A stretch of DNA of 64,000 bases from Bacillus subtilis (GTDB lineage: Bacteria; Bacillota; Bacilli; Bacillales; Bacillaceae_C), in the NCBI RefSeq assembly GCF_008764245.1, contig NZ_VTQV01000018.1:1-64000 (forward strand), written 5' to 3'. A program made the position numbers and the translations under genes. Under the pieces are notes generated by a model that saw only the letters and a list, made by a program, of their open reading frames with translations, had not been told where the DNA came from and ran no database searches. Shown piece after piece: positions 47,868 to 55,753 of the stretch. Within the stretch, counting starts at the first letter, position 1, and the number at the start of each line of letters is the position of its first letter.

Positions 47868-48668
47868 TTAATAAATAGCTTTATTAAATTTAGTTTCTAC
47901 CCTCTTATTTCGATATTCATTAGGGCTGAGTCCGGTATACTCTTTAAACTTTTTGTAAAACCAATCTATTTCTGTATATCCAACCTTATTAGCGATTTCA
48001 TATATCTTCATATCCGTATGTACTAGTAGAACCTTTGCTTTTTCCATACGTTTTTGTATTAGGTACTCCTTAAAAGATATATTTTCGTGTTGCTTAAATT
48101 TTTGCCCCAAATAAGCACTATTGAAATGTAATAAGCTTGATATTTTTTTTAACGTAATGTTTTGGTGCATTTCAGCGTCTATATACTGCTTTACTTTGTC
48201 AATAATGGAAGGAAATGGTTCATAAGTATTTTTTTGTGGTTCTGCATTTATGCAATAGCAATGAGGTTCACATGAAGGGGCTTTCGTTTTAAAATCCAGT
48301 TCCAGTGACTTTTTAACAGTTAATAAGCTTTTCTTTAATTCACAAGTTTGAACTGGTTCTGGCAGATAATCGCTAACCTGATAGGTTAAAGCCTTTCTAA
48401 CAATACGAAAATCGCTCCTTCCCCCGATCAAAATAATTGGTATTTGGCTTTTTTGCCGAATGTGATTGACTAGCAACACACCGCTTGAATTATAGTTTTT
48501 TATATTAATAATAAGGAGGGAAAATTCCGACTCTTCTAGCAAAGGTACAACCTCAGTAAACTGATTGGTAGTAGCTTTGATATAGAAACTTACAGATCCC
48601 CAATCAAGACATTTTTTTGTATGATTCAAAGAATGTCTATTTTGATCGACGAGTAATAACTTGTACAC
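47868..48668 (-). CDS. Atypical AraC-type response regulator without phospho-acceptor Asp
   Basis: A 266-aa protein with a receiver-like domain (1-115) joined to an AraC DNA-binding domain (about 160-262; ITLKKISSLLHFNSAYLGQKF, IYEIANKVGYTEIDWFYKKF). Compared with the YesN protein next door, phospho-acceptor Asp55 is Asn55 (LLIINIKN), the acidic pair is reduced to one Asp (VDQNR), and the conserved Lys is Glu104 (YLPEPV). Phosphorylation control is therefore unlikely. The middle region of YesN is missing. GTG start behind AAAGGGGGAG. No kinase gene adjoins. It may be constitutively active or respond by protein contact. Confidence 0.85.
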   Translation of the reverse strand: MYKLLLVDQNRHSLNHTKKCLDWGSVSFYIKATTNQFTEVVPLLEESEFSLLIINIKNYNSSGVLLVNHIRQKSQIPIILIGGRSDFRIVRKALTYQVSDYLPEPVQTCELKKSLLTVKKSLELDFKTKAPSCEPHCYCINAEPQKNTYEPFPSIIDKVKQYIDAEMHQNITLKKISSLLHFNSAYLGQKFKQHENISFKEYLIQKRMEKAKVLLVHTDMKIYEIANKVGYTEIDWFYKKFKEYTGLSPNEYRNKRVETKFNKAIY

Positions 48669-48960
48669 AGATTACTCCCCCTTTATATTATAAGTATTTT
48701 CATAAATGAGATCTATATTAGAAATGAGAAAATGTATGCGCTTTAATTATGTGATTTGTATAACTGATTTGCAATGTGCAATTGTTTACTTTTGTTGCAT
48801 CTATTTACTACTTTATATTTTCCATCTAGTTAAATTGTATTTTATAGTAAACATTGCTTCAGTGGATGATTTATGAGTAATTGAACTTGTCTTTTTATAT
48901 TTAGCTCAATGTCAAATTTATTGCCATACACATCCTATCTGTGTTTTCCTATCATTCTTC
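48669..48960. other. 292-bp AT-rich spacer
   Basis: Upstream of the atypical regulator gene. No open frame, hairpin or repeat of note was seen; it should contain the regulator's promoter, but no convincing -35/-10 pair stands out. Confidence 0.4.
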
Positions 48961-49336
48961 TTATTCCCTCTTTATCACTTTGTCCCGATAGTGTAATGGA
49001 TCCTCTTCTTTAGGAAAAAAGCTAAACATCCGTACATACTTACATTCCATAATTTTAGCAATCTCTACAGTATGCTTAAAAAGCTCTAAATAGGGTTCAA
49101 AATCATCCGTGATTTTAATCTTTCCAAGTGGAGATCCAATTGCTGAATTTTAAACCCTCGATCATCAATCTGTTTCTTAATTCTTTTGCTTCTTCTAAAG
49201 AATGATGAAGAAGTAATTTACCATTAACGCCTCTCATTTCAATATACTTGATATCATGCTGTTCTAAGACATCCATTTGCGTGTTTAGATCAGAATCAAT
49301 TTCATCTGCAAATGCTGATAACCTAAATTTACTCAT
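48961..49336 (-). pseudogene. Sugar phosphate isomerase/epimerase, truncated and frameshifted
   Basis: Begins well: AGAGGTG Shine-Dalgarno, ATG 49336, then MSKFRLSAFADEIDSD and the TIM-barrel family feature IKYIEMRGVNGKLL. After GLKFS the frame is lost; reading on in the next frame gives AIGSPLGKIKITDD and then KYVRMFSFFPKEEDPLHYRD, the expected continuation. A single missing T at about 49146 (AAAATTCAGCA for AAAATTTCAGCA) explains it. The protein then stops at 48961 after about 125 codons, where intact family members have about 270. Hence frameshifted and 3'-truncated, non-functional. Confidence 0.75.
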
Positions 49337-49377
49337 ACAGTAGCACCTCTTTTTGAGTTTTATAGCGCTACTTTCTA

Positions 49378-49439
49378 TTTTATAGAAAGCATCATTCACA
49401 ATCATGGGATTTATTGCTAGATATATTGCAAATATTGCT
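49378..49439 (-). promoter_or_regulatory. Promoter with three GCAATA repeats (isomerase remnant)
   Basis: On the minus strand three GCAATA hexamers (49409-49439) lie upstream of a TATAAA -10 box (49378-49383); there is no good -35. The same arrangement, with identical 28-bp offset, is found at 52033-52091. It also lies in the spacer before the divergent AraC gene at 49503, so it is the probable operator of that regulator. Confidence 0.55.
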
Positions 49440-49502
49440 CTTTCAGTCTATACTTTCAATAATGAATATATTAATTATTATGAATAATTGAAAGGTGATT
49501 TC

Positions 49503-50339
49503 GTGGATAAGCAAATTTTACAATACAGTAGTAGTAACTTTTTTATGAGCCATATGGTATCTGATCCACCTTATGACGTTGCGACTCACATACATGATTG
49601 CTATGAGTTGTTTTACTTTATTTCAGGAGATCTCACCTACTATATCGAAGGTCAGGCTTACAAACTCTATCCAAATGATTTGATAATAACTAATTCTAAA
49701 GAATTACATAGAATTGTGTTTAACTCAGCATCCCGCTATGAAAGAAAATATATTCATTTTCACCCTGAGTATATCTCCTCCTATCAAACGGATGAATATA
49801 ACATCCTCTCTTATATAGAAAAAAGAAAGTTAGGTTATTTTAACAGAATACCTGCTGAAAAAGTTTTTGAAAGCGGGATAAATGAACTTTGGAATAAAAT
49901 TGATAAGGCCTCCATAGAATCTTCTCCTGAAAGTCCAATAATGTTGAAAACATTTTTTGTACAAATGCTTATTGCGATAAATAAAAATCTTTCAAATTAT
50001 AATCCCCCCCTTTCCGAGGGACACAGATATGATCAAAAAATAAATACTATTTTGGATTTCATAAATAAAAATCTAGATGAGAAAATCACACTGGATTTGT
50101 TAGAACATAGGTTTTACGTAAGTAAGTATTACTTATGCCATATATTTAAAACGAATACAGGCTTTACTGTTATGGAGTACGTAACCTATAAAAGAATCAT
50201 GAGAGCGCTAGAGCTTCTTATGTTCGGACATGCGGCACTCGATACAGCTCATAGGGTTGGGTTTAGAGATTATTCAACCTTTTATAAAGCATTTAAAAAG
50301 ATTACCGGAACATCACCTAATCAGTATTTTAGAAAGTAG
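49503..50339 (+). CDS. AraC-family transcriptional regulator with cupin domain
   Basis: About 278 aa from GTG 49503, five bases after AAAGGTG; a TTG at 49488 is inside the ribosome site. N-terminal cupin-like sugar-sensing domain (about 15-95; THIHDCYELFYFISGDLTYYIEG) and two C-terminal helix-turn-helices (about 180-278; ITLDLLEHRFYVSKYYLCHIFK, ALDTAHRVGFRDYSTFYKAFKKITG). It is intact although the divergent isomerase gene is decayed. Probably activates the xylanase unit through the GCAATA element. A bidirectional terminator follows. Confidence 0.9.
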   Translation: MDKQILQYSSSNFFMSHMVSDPPYDVATHIHDCYELFYFISGDLTYYIEGQAYKLYPNDLIITNSKELHRIVFNSASRYERKYIHFHPEYISSYQTDEYNILSYIEKRKLGYFNRIPAEKVFESGINELWNKIDKASIESSPESPIMLKTFFVQMLIAINKNLSNYNPPLSEGHRYDQKINTILDFINKNLDEKITLDLLEHRFYVSKYYLCHIFKTNTGFTVMEYVTYKRIMRALELLMFGHAALDTAHRVGFRDYSTFYKAFKKITGTSPNQYFRK

Positions 50340-50427
50340 TTTTAAACGATTAGCCACCATATACTGGCTTAACTTAGTGGCTCAGATACTAATCAGAGCT
50401 TTTCTATTTGGCTAAAGATGTTAATAC

Positions 50428-50470
50428 AAAAAAGACTTGGTACACTTTAGTGCCCGCCCAAGTCTTTTTT
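50428..50470. terminator. Bidirectional terminator between AraC and xylanase genes
   Basis: AAAAAAGACTTGG/CCAAGTCTTTTTT, a perfect 13-bp arm pair around a 17-nt loop, with T-runs on either strand. It serves the two convergent genes. Confidence 0.85.
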
Positions 50471-50474
50471 GCGT

Positions 50475-51482
50475 CTAAAACTCCATAATTCTCCAGAATG
50501 ATTGCTTTGGTTGATGCTGTTCATCAAATAGCAGGGGCCAGTTTTTTCTTCCCTTTACCGGAAAATCACTTAACCAAGTGTAATCATCTGCCGCACCCCA
50601 AAAGGTCACTCCCGTAATAACATCTGAGTACTCTCGGAATATATTAAAAAATTCTTCATATCGCTCTGCTTGAGCACCCAGCATTTCTTCTGTTGGCTTC
50701 TTAAGATCCTTTCTTTTATCTCCAAACTCAAAAACAGATACATCCATTTCCGTCAATTGAATCTGTAATTCTAAGGTGGCATATTTTTCAATGGCTCGCC
50801 TAATATCATCATAAGAAGGACTTGATACATTCCAGTGTGCTTGAAGACCAACACCATGGATCGGAACTCCTCGCTCCTTTAACCCTTTTACAAGCGTATA
50901 GATTTTATCGCGTTTTGTCGGATCAGACTCATTATAATCATTGTAGAACAATAAGGCATCAGGATCCACTTGATGAGCAAATTCAAAAGCTTTATCAATA
51001 AAATCTTCGCCAATCGTCTCAAGCCATTTAGACTCTCGCAATAATTTTGGACCCTCGTCGGTGACCACTTCATTGACAACATCCCAACAATAAAGGTCAT
51101 CCTTATAGCGTTTAACCACCTCCGAAATATGAGTATTCATTCTTTCTAATACCGTCTTTCGGTCTGCAAAAGAGCCATTTTTATTCGTAAAAACCCAATC
51201 AGGAGTTTGATTATGCCAGACCAACGTATGTCCACGAACTTGCTTATGGTTTTCTTTCGCAAAGGAAACCAATTTGTCCGCTACCGCGAACGTAAACTTT
51301 CCCTCTTCAGGCTGAAGATTTTCAAATTTCATCTCATTTTCAGCTGTTATACTATTAAAATGCTTTTTTAATAATTCCTGTTGTGTATCAATCGTGTATT
51401 GATTCACAGCCGCACCGATAAAAAATTGCTCTCTATATCTTTCACAAAGTGATAAAACCTCATTATAATTTTCTTCCGACAT
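50475..51482 (-). CDS. Intracellular endo-1,4-beta-xylanase, GH10
   Basis: A 335-aa GH10 enzyme without a signal peptide, matching the intracellular xylanases of Geobacillus and Bacillus that cut imported xylo-oligosaccharides. Acid/base Glu138 in CWDVVNEVVTDEG and nucleophile Glu245 in IQLTEMDVSVFE; substrate-binding motifs RGHTLVWHNQTPDW and LQAHWNV are intact. A GAGGAG Shine-Dalgarno precedes ATG 51482. It lies directly behind the GH95 remnant and probably shares its promoter. It implies that the cell imports xylan fragments through one of the modules. Confidence 0.96.
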   Translation of the reverse strand: MSEENYNEVLSLCERYREQFFIGAAVNQYTIDTQQELLKKHFNSITAENEMKFENLQPEEGKFTFAVADKLVSFAKENHKQVRGHTLVWHNQTPDWVFTNKNGSFADRKTVLERMNTHISEVVKRYKDDLYCWDVVNEVVTDEGPKLLRESKWLETIGEDFIDKAFEFAHQVDPDALLFYNDYNESDPTKRDKIYTLVKGLKERGVPIHGVGLQAHWNVSSPSYDDIRRAIEKYATLELQIQLTEMDVSVFEFGDKRKDLKKPTEEMLGAQAERYEEFFNIFREYSDVITGVTFWGAADDYTWLSDFPVKGRKNWPLLFDEQHQPKQSFWRIMEF

Positions 51483-51500
51483 ATAAAGACACTCCTCATT

Positions 51501-51811
51501 TTAAAATGGATCAATCTTTTTCTTGGGCCGTATTGCTGGTATGCCTGTAAATGCAGGCGCGGCCAATTCCTCTGCTTCTTTTAATCTTCCTTCTGATAAC
51601 AACTTTCTAATGTCAGGCAATTGTATTAAGGAATCAGGGGGTATGACGATCCCGTGGTCTCCCATACAAAACAGAATCCTTATATGTTGAATTTGTTCCC
51701 GATCGACAAGACCAAAAACCCTTCCCCCAATCTCCCATTCTCTATTGGTAAAGCCTCATTCCAGTTTTGGGCAGGGTGTTCATACAATAGGATATCATTG
51801 CTATTCTTCAA
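51501..51811 (-). pseudogene. GH95 glycosidase, N-terminal remnant
   Basis: From TTG 51811 (behind AGGAAGGAAAAGG) the frame gives YEHPAQNWNEALPIENGRLG, close to the GH95 opening of alpha-L-fucosidases and alpha-L-galactosidases (WNEALPIGNGRLG). It then slips: the next frame reads GGRVFGLVDREQIQ, then LPDIRKLLSEGRLKEAEELA, the family continuation of VFGG…EQIQLNEDTLW and RKLI.EGKY.EA. It stops at 51501; intact GH95 proteins are about 750 aa, so most of the gene is gone. Confidence 0.7.
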
Positions 51812-52032
51812 TTTTCCTTTTCCTTCCTAAAAGAAAATATATTGATTAGATTATTTCCGGACAAATTCATCTTGTTGTTAATAATAAAATAGTATAGAGA
51901 AGGAGCAGTTCTCCCCCACCTGTGACTTGGCTGGTCCATACTTTCTAAAGGATTTTTAAAATGGAAACACCTACTTTAACGCGGAACATAATAGTCAAGG
52001 AGGATTTGTCTCCTTTCACCTGTTATTTTTAT

Positions 52033-52091
52033 TGTATAGTAAGCGTATTTTATAATCATTGTATTTATTGCTTAATACATTGCAAATATTG
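52033..52091 (-). promoter_or_regulatory. Promoter with three GCAATA-like repeats (GH95/xylanase unit)
   Basis: Minus strand: CAATATTTGCAAT, then AAGCAATAAAT, with a TATACA -10 box 28 bp further, the same spacing and pattern as at 49378-49439. Drives the GH95 remnant and, through it, the intact GH10 gene; expected target of the AraC regulator at 49503. Confidence 0.55.
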
Positions 52092-52357
52092 TTTTTTTGG
52101 AAGTGGATTCAAAATATAAAAGACGTTGTTTTAGGTAGTGGGTAAGGCTTTCTTCCTTTTCAATCATGTTATAAGGTTTTGGCAATAAACAATTTCGTTT
52201 TCTAAAACATCAGTTCTATTTTTGACTAGAAGCTTATTTTCATGGGTTCATCTATTAGGTATATAGCTTTTCTCAACTTTTTTAGAACGGTCCATTAGTA
52301 TTTCTCTGGGTGACAATGATTATAACGACCTTTCGTATTGTGGCATCAACAATAGGA

Positions 52358-52389
52358 GAAACCAATTTCCGTATGACGAAATTGGTTTC
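52358..52389 (-). terminator. Hairpin after the module B binding lipoprotein
   Basis: GAAACCAATTTC/GAAATTGGTTTC, a perfect 12-bp stem with an 8-nt loop, 10 bp after the stop at 52399. The following minus-strand sequence is only modestly T-rich. Confidence 0.6.
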
Positions 52390-52398
52390 CTTCTTTTA

Positions 52399-53847
52399 TT
52401 AATAGAACAACTCTTCCATTGCTTCTTCACGATATTGATTAATTTTATCCGTTAAATCCTGGGCTATATCGTGCGCATTGACTTCTCCGTTTGCTATGGC
52501 TGCCTCAACATCTCCATATTCTCCCCCGAAATACACTTCATCCAAGAAAGTTTGGAATCCTGGTTGCGCAGCACCCCCAAGAGGAATTGGCTCTTTTGCT
52601 CTTTCAAGGAAATCTGTATAATACTGAGATTCTGGCAATAACTCACGAAGCTCAGCCCAAATTTCCTCATCATCAATTAATGGAAGTCCATCTGGGTGTT
52701 CGAAAATGAGTGAACCATCTTCATTTTCTAATGTTTTAAATGCTTCTAATTTTACTTGCCATCCTTCTTTGCCCCAGCCAAAAAACTTTAATAGTTCATA
52801 GGCTTCTCGAGGATGGTCGGACGCAGAGGAAATAGCACCAAAGTCAATAAACGCTGGCTTATGATTCGTTTTCGCTTCATCGCCTTTAGGTACAACATAT
52901 GGAACCCATTTAATTCCTTTATCAATAAATTCTGGTTCTGAGAACAACCCTACTGTCCACCAAGCATCAAGTTGCATGGCGATCTTCCCTGTGCTTGCCG
53001 CCCATAGTTGACGGTCTCCAAATGCTGCTTCTGCCTCGTCTGTATCAAAGAATGGAGCATGGACACCACTACGGATAAATTCAGCACGCTGGGTAACAGC
53101 ATCAGCCCAATCCTTTGTTAAATCATAAGATTCACCATCCCATCCAAATTCCCCTGTTGCATCTTGATTCACAATCGGAGCCATAGTCACTATTTTCGTA
53201 AACGTATTGTATCCAAAAATCCCTTGTTCAGGAACAGTCATTTCCTTCATTAGATCCAACATTTCAGTGTATGTCCAATCTGGTGAAGGCATATCGACAT
53301 TCATCTTTTTAAATAAATTTTCATCTAAGAATATTGTGTATGGTTGGTAAGCAGCAGGTGCTGCTAGCTTTCTTTCTCCATCAAAATACCCCGGTTCCTT
53401 AATTGTTTTTAAAAGAGTATCTGATTCGGGATCATTCTCAAAATACTCGGTCATATCAGCGAACCAAGCATTGCGAATTCCAATATCGACATTTCCTTGA
53501 TACCAAAACACATCAGGCAATTCACCTGTACTGGCAAGATTAGTTAAATGATCATTCCAGCCATCTTGTTCTAGCTGTACTAATTCTACTTTGATATTTG
53601 GGTATACCTCCATAAACTTATCAGCCAAAAATTGATTCAAATCAGCATTGGCCCAAGAGGCATATGTAAGTGTGATTTCTTCATCTGTCACAGGATCTAG
53701 CCCTTTAGCTTCCTTCTCTTCACCTGCCTTATTTCCTCCCCCTTTTTCCTCACTTTTTCCTGCCTCATCTGAAGAACAACCAGCAACAAATGTTAATACA
53801 AGTAAAAACACCACTGACAAAAGGCCAAGCATCGTTTTTTTCTTCAC
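52399..53847 (-). CDS. Sugar-binding lipoprotein (module B)
   Basis: A 482-aa solute-binding lipoprotein: lipobox FVAGC, Gly/Glu/Lys linker, then EITLTYASWANADLNQFLADKF of the family-1 type, and late WGWGKEGW-like helices. GTG start behind AAAAGGGGG. It is the last gene of module B, 45 bp after the pair-2 MalG, whereas in module A the lipoproteins stand at the front. It shares little with the two module A lipoproteins. A terminator hairpin follows. Confidence 0.92.
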   Translation of the reverse strand: MKKKTMLGLLSVVFLLVLTFVAGCSSDEAGKSEEKGGGNKAGEEKEAKGLDPVTDEEITLTYASWANADLNQFLADKFMEVYPNIKVELVQLEQDGWNDHLTNLASTGELPDVFWYQGNVDIGIRNAWFADMTEYFENDPESDTLLKTIKEPGYFDGERKLAAPAAYQPYTIFLDENLFKKMNVDMPSPDWTYTEMLDLMKEMTVPEQGIFGYNTFTKIVTMAPIVNQDATGEFGWDGESYDLTKDWADAVTQRAEFIRSGVHAPFFDTDEAEAAFGDRQLWAASTGKIAMQLDAWWTVGLFSEPEFIDKGIKWVPYVVPKGDEAKTNHKPAFIDFGAISSASDHPREAYELLKFFGWGKEGWQVKLEAFKTLENEDGSLIFEHPDGLPLIDDEEIWAELRELLPESQYYTDFLERAKEPIPLGGAAQPGFQTFLDEVYFGGEYGDVEAAIANGEVNAHDIAQDLTDKINQYREEAMEELFY

Positions 53848-53891
53848 TAATTCTTCCCCCTTTTCGTGATTAAAATATATATTACGGTGCT

Positions 53892-54884
53892 TTATTCACC
53901 GGTAATACCTGTACGATCAACACTTTCAACGAAATAACGCTGTAAAAAGAAATATACAATTAATAATGGTAAAACGCTTAGCATTGTACCAGCCATCTTA
54001 ATCCCCTCATTGATCTTATTCGGACTATTTTCAGTGACAGGGTACATCGCTTCATAATTTTGTTCAAACTGCTGTAATTGCAGGAGAATCGTTGTCAAAC
54101 TATTGTCCTTACTAGTTAAGTACAAGGTCGTTAGATAGGTTTCATTCCAATACCACACAAAGGAAAATAAGAAAGAGACGATAAACGCTGGAACCGCCAT
54201 GGGAATAGCGATCCGAAAAAAGCTTGTCAATTGACTGGCTCCATCCACTTCCGCCGCTTCATATAAAGCTGTCGGTGTTTGTTTGAAAAACTGATAAAAA
54301 ATCAATATAAAAATAGAACTATTCAGCCCTTGTCCTAAGATAGCCGGTACAATAAAGGCACTAATTGAACCTGTTAGACCTAAACTATTAAATAATCGAT
54401 AGGTCGGCATCATTAATATTTGCGGAGGAATAATAAAACTAAAAATCAATAGCGCAAATAAGAGATTTTTCAAAGGAAATTTATAGCGTGCAAAACCATA
54501 GCCAACAAGAGAAGCCACCACAACTTGACAGATAGTCGGTAATAACGAGAGTAATAAACTTCCTTTAAAAGAGGCTTTTAAATTCATAACAGAATAGGCT
54601 TGTTTATAATTTTCTGTATATAAGCTGGATGGGATCCATTTAACAGACTGATCTAATAAATCTGTTAACGATTTCATACTCGTAATGAACATGTGAAGCA
54701 TTGGATACAAATAAACAAAGCCAATAGAAACTAATAAAGTATAAATGACCAACTTTAATAAAAATCCTTTTCTGTCGTTAAAGCCAAATAAGAATCGAGC
54801 CAGTTTCACCTTTATTCGTCTCCATTTTTCTTGTGGGCTGACCGATTGATCCCTAGGAGCTGAAGTAATCTTTTGCGCTTCCAT
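53892..54884 (-). CDS. Carbohydrate ABC permease, MalG type (pair 2, module B)
   Basis: About 330 aa with six helices and the EAA loop YEAAEVDGASQLTSFFRIAIPMAVP. Ends LQRYFVESVDRTGITGE, nearly the same as the module A pair-2 protein. ATG 54884 is six bases after AGGAGG; the GTG one codon earlier is less likely. A cytoplasmic head of about 45 residues is longer than in module A. Confidence 0.93.
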   Translation of the reverse strand: MEAQKITSAPRDQSVSPQEKWRRIKVKLARFLFGFNDRKGFLLKLVIYTLLVSIGFVYLYPMLHMFITSMKSLTDLLDQSVKWIPSSLYTENYKQAYSVMNLKASFKGSLLLSLLPTICQVVVASLVGYGFARYKFPLKNLLFALLIFSFIIPPQILMMPTYRLFNSLGLTGSISAFIVPAILGQGLNSSIFILIFYQFFKQTPTALYEAAEVDGASQLTSFFRIAIPMAVPAFIVSFLFSFVWYWNETYLTTLYLTSKDNSLTTILLQLQQFEQNYEAMYPVTENSPNKINEGIKMAGTMLSVLPLLIVYFFLQRYFVESVDRTGITGE

Positions 54885-54898
54885 CACGAACCTCCTTT

Positions 54899-55753
54899 CT
54901 AAAATGCTCTATTAGATTTCTTTTCTCTAAAGAGTAGAAACGTAATGACAAGCATAATCGCAATAATAACGGAATACATCCAAGCCATCGCAGAGGCAAA
55001 ACCATACCCTCTCGTCGCGGAAAACATATTTGTATAAATGAGATTAATAATCATATTCTGGCTACTATTAGCCAAGGAAACCAATGTATAAATCAGGTTT
55101 ATTAAAATGATTGGTTTGATCGTCGGTAATGTAATTTTCCAAAAACATTCCCAGCTAGAACCTCCGTCAATTTTCGCTGCTTCATATAAACTTGGATCAA
55201 TCTTTTGTAAAACGGCCAAAAAGATTAAAATCTGTACCCCGGAATACCAAAGGATAATAATAATTTGGTTAAATAATTCGCCAATCACCCCTGCAATCCA
55301 ATCTGGAAAGATTTGTGTCAAAATCCCAAGCACAATATCTTGATTAAGCATAGGGATGGAAGTGGCCCCTTGACTTATAAGCTGATCAATAACAGGACCA
55401 CTTGCAACTATAATAGGAAGAAAGAAAATTGTTCGAAATCCTCCCTTGAATTTCACATTCTGATTGAGGAGCATCGCAATAATTAAAGCGAATACCACTA
55501 TGACTGGAACACGTAATAAAGTGTTGACAGCAAAATTTAATAGTTCCTGAATAAAAAACATGTCTTTCAGCCATACATCTAAATAGTTTTTAAATCCAAT
55601 ATAACGAAACTGAAGTCCAGATGGTGTGATCCTCATATTATTTAAACTATAATAAAAAGATTGAATCATTGGCCATAAGACTAAAAGCAAAAAGCCTATT
55701 AACCATGGGAGAATAAATAAATAACCATATATTGTCTGCCTTTTTAACTTCAT
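54899..55753 (-). CDS. Carbohydrate ABC permease, MalF type (pair 2, module B)
   Basis: A 284-aa permease with six helices and the EAA loop YEAAKIDGGSSWECFWKITLP. Counterpart of the gene at 26450: same position after DUF5696, the same four-base ATGA overlap with it, and similar C-terminus. Forms a heterodimer with the following gene. Confidence 0.93.
   Translation of the reverse strand: MKLKRQTIYGYLFILPWLIGFLLLVLWPMIQSFYYSLNNMRITPSGLQFRYIGFKNYLDVWLKDMFFIQELLNFAVNTLLRVPVIVVFALIIAMLLNQNVKFKGGFRTIFFLPIIVASGPVIDQLISQGATSIPMLNQDIVLGILTQIFPDWIAGVIGELFNQIIIILWYSGVQILIFLAVLQKIDPSLYEAAKIDGGSSWECFWKITLPTIKPIILINLIYTLVSLANSSQNMIINLIYTNMFSATRGYGFASAMAWMYSVIIAIMLVITFLLFREKKSNRAF

Larger units (their letters stand above)
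51812..52398. other. 587-bp spacer before the xylanase unit
   Basis: Contains a promoter with GCAATA repeats (52033-52091), a small leader hairpin AAGGAG/CTCCTT (51997-52015), and the terminator of the next gene (52358-52389). No gene was recognised in the remainder. Confidence 0.5.
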
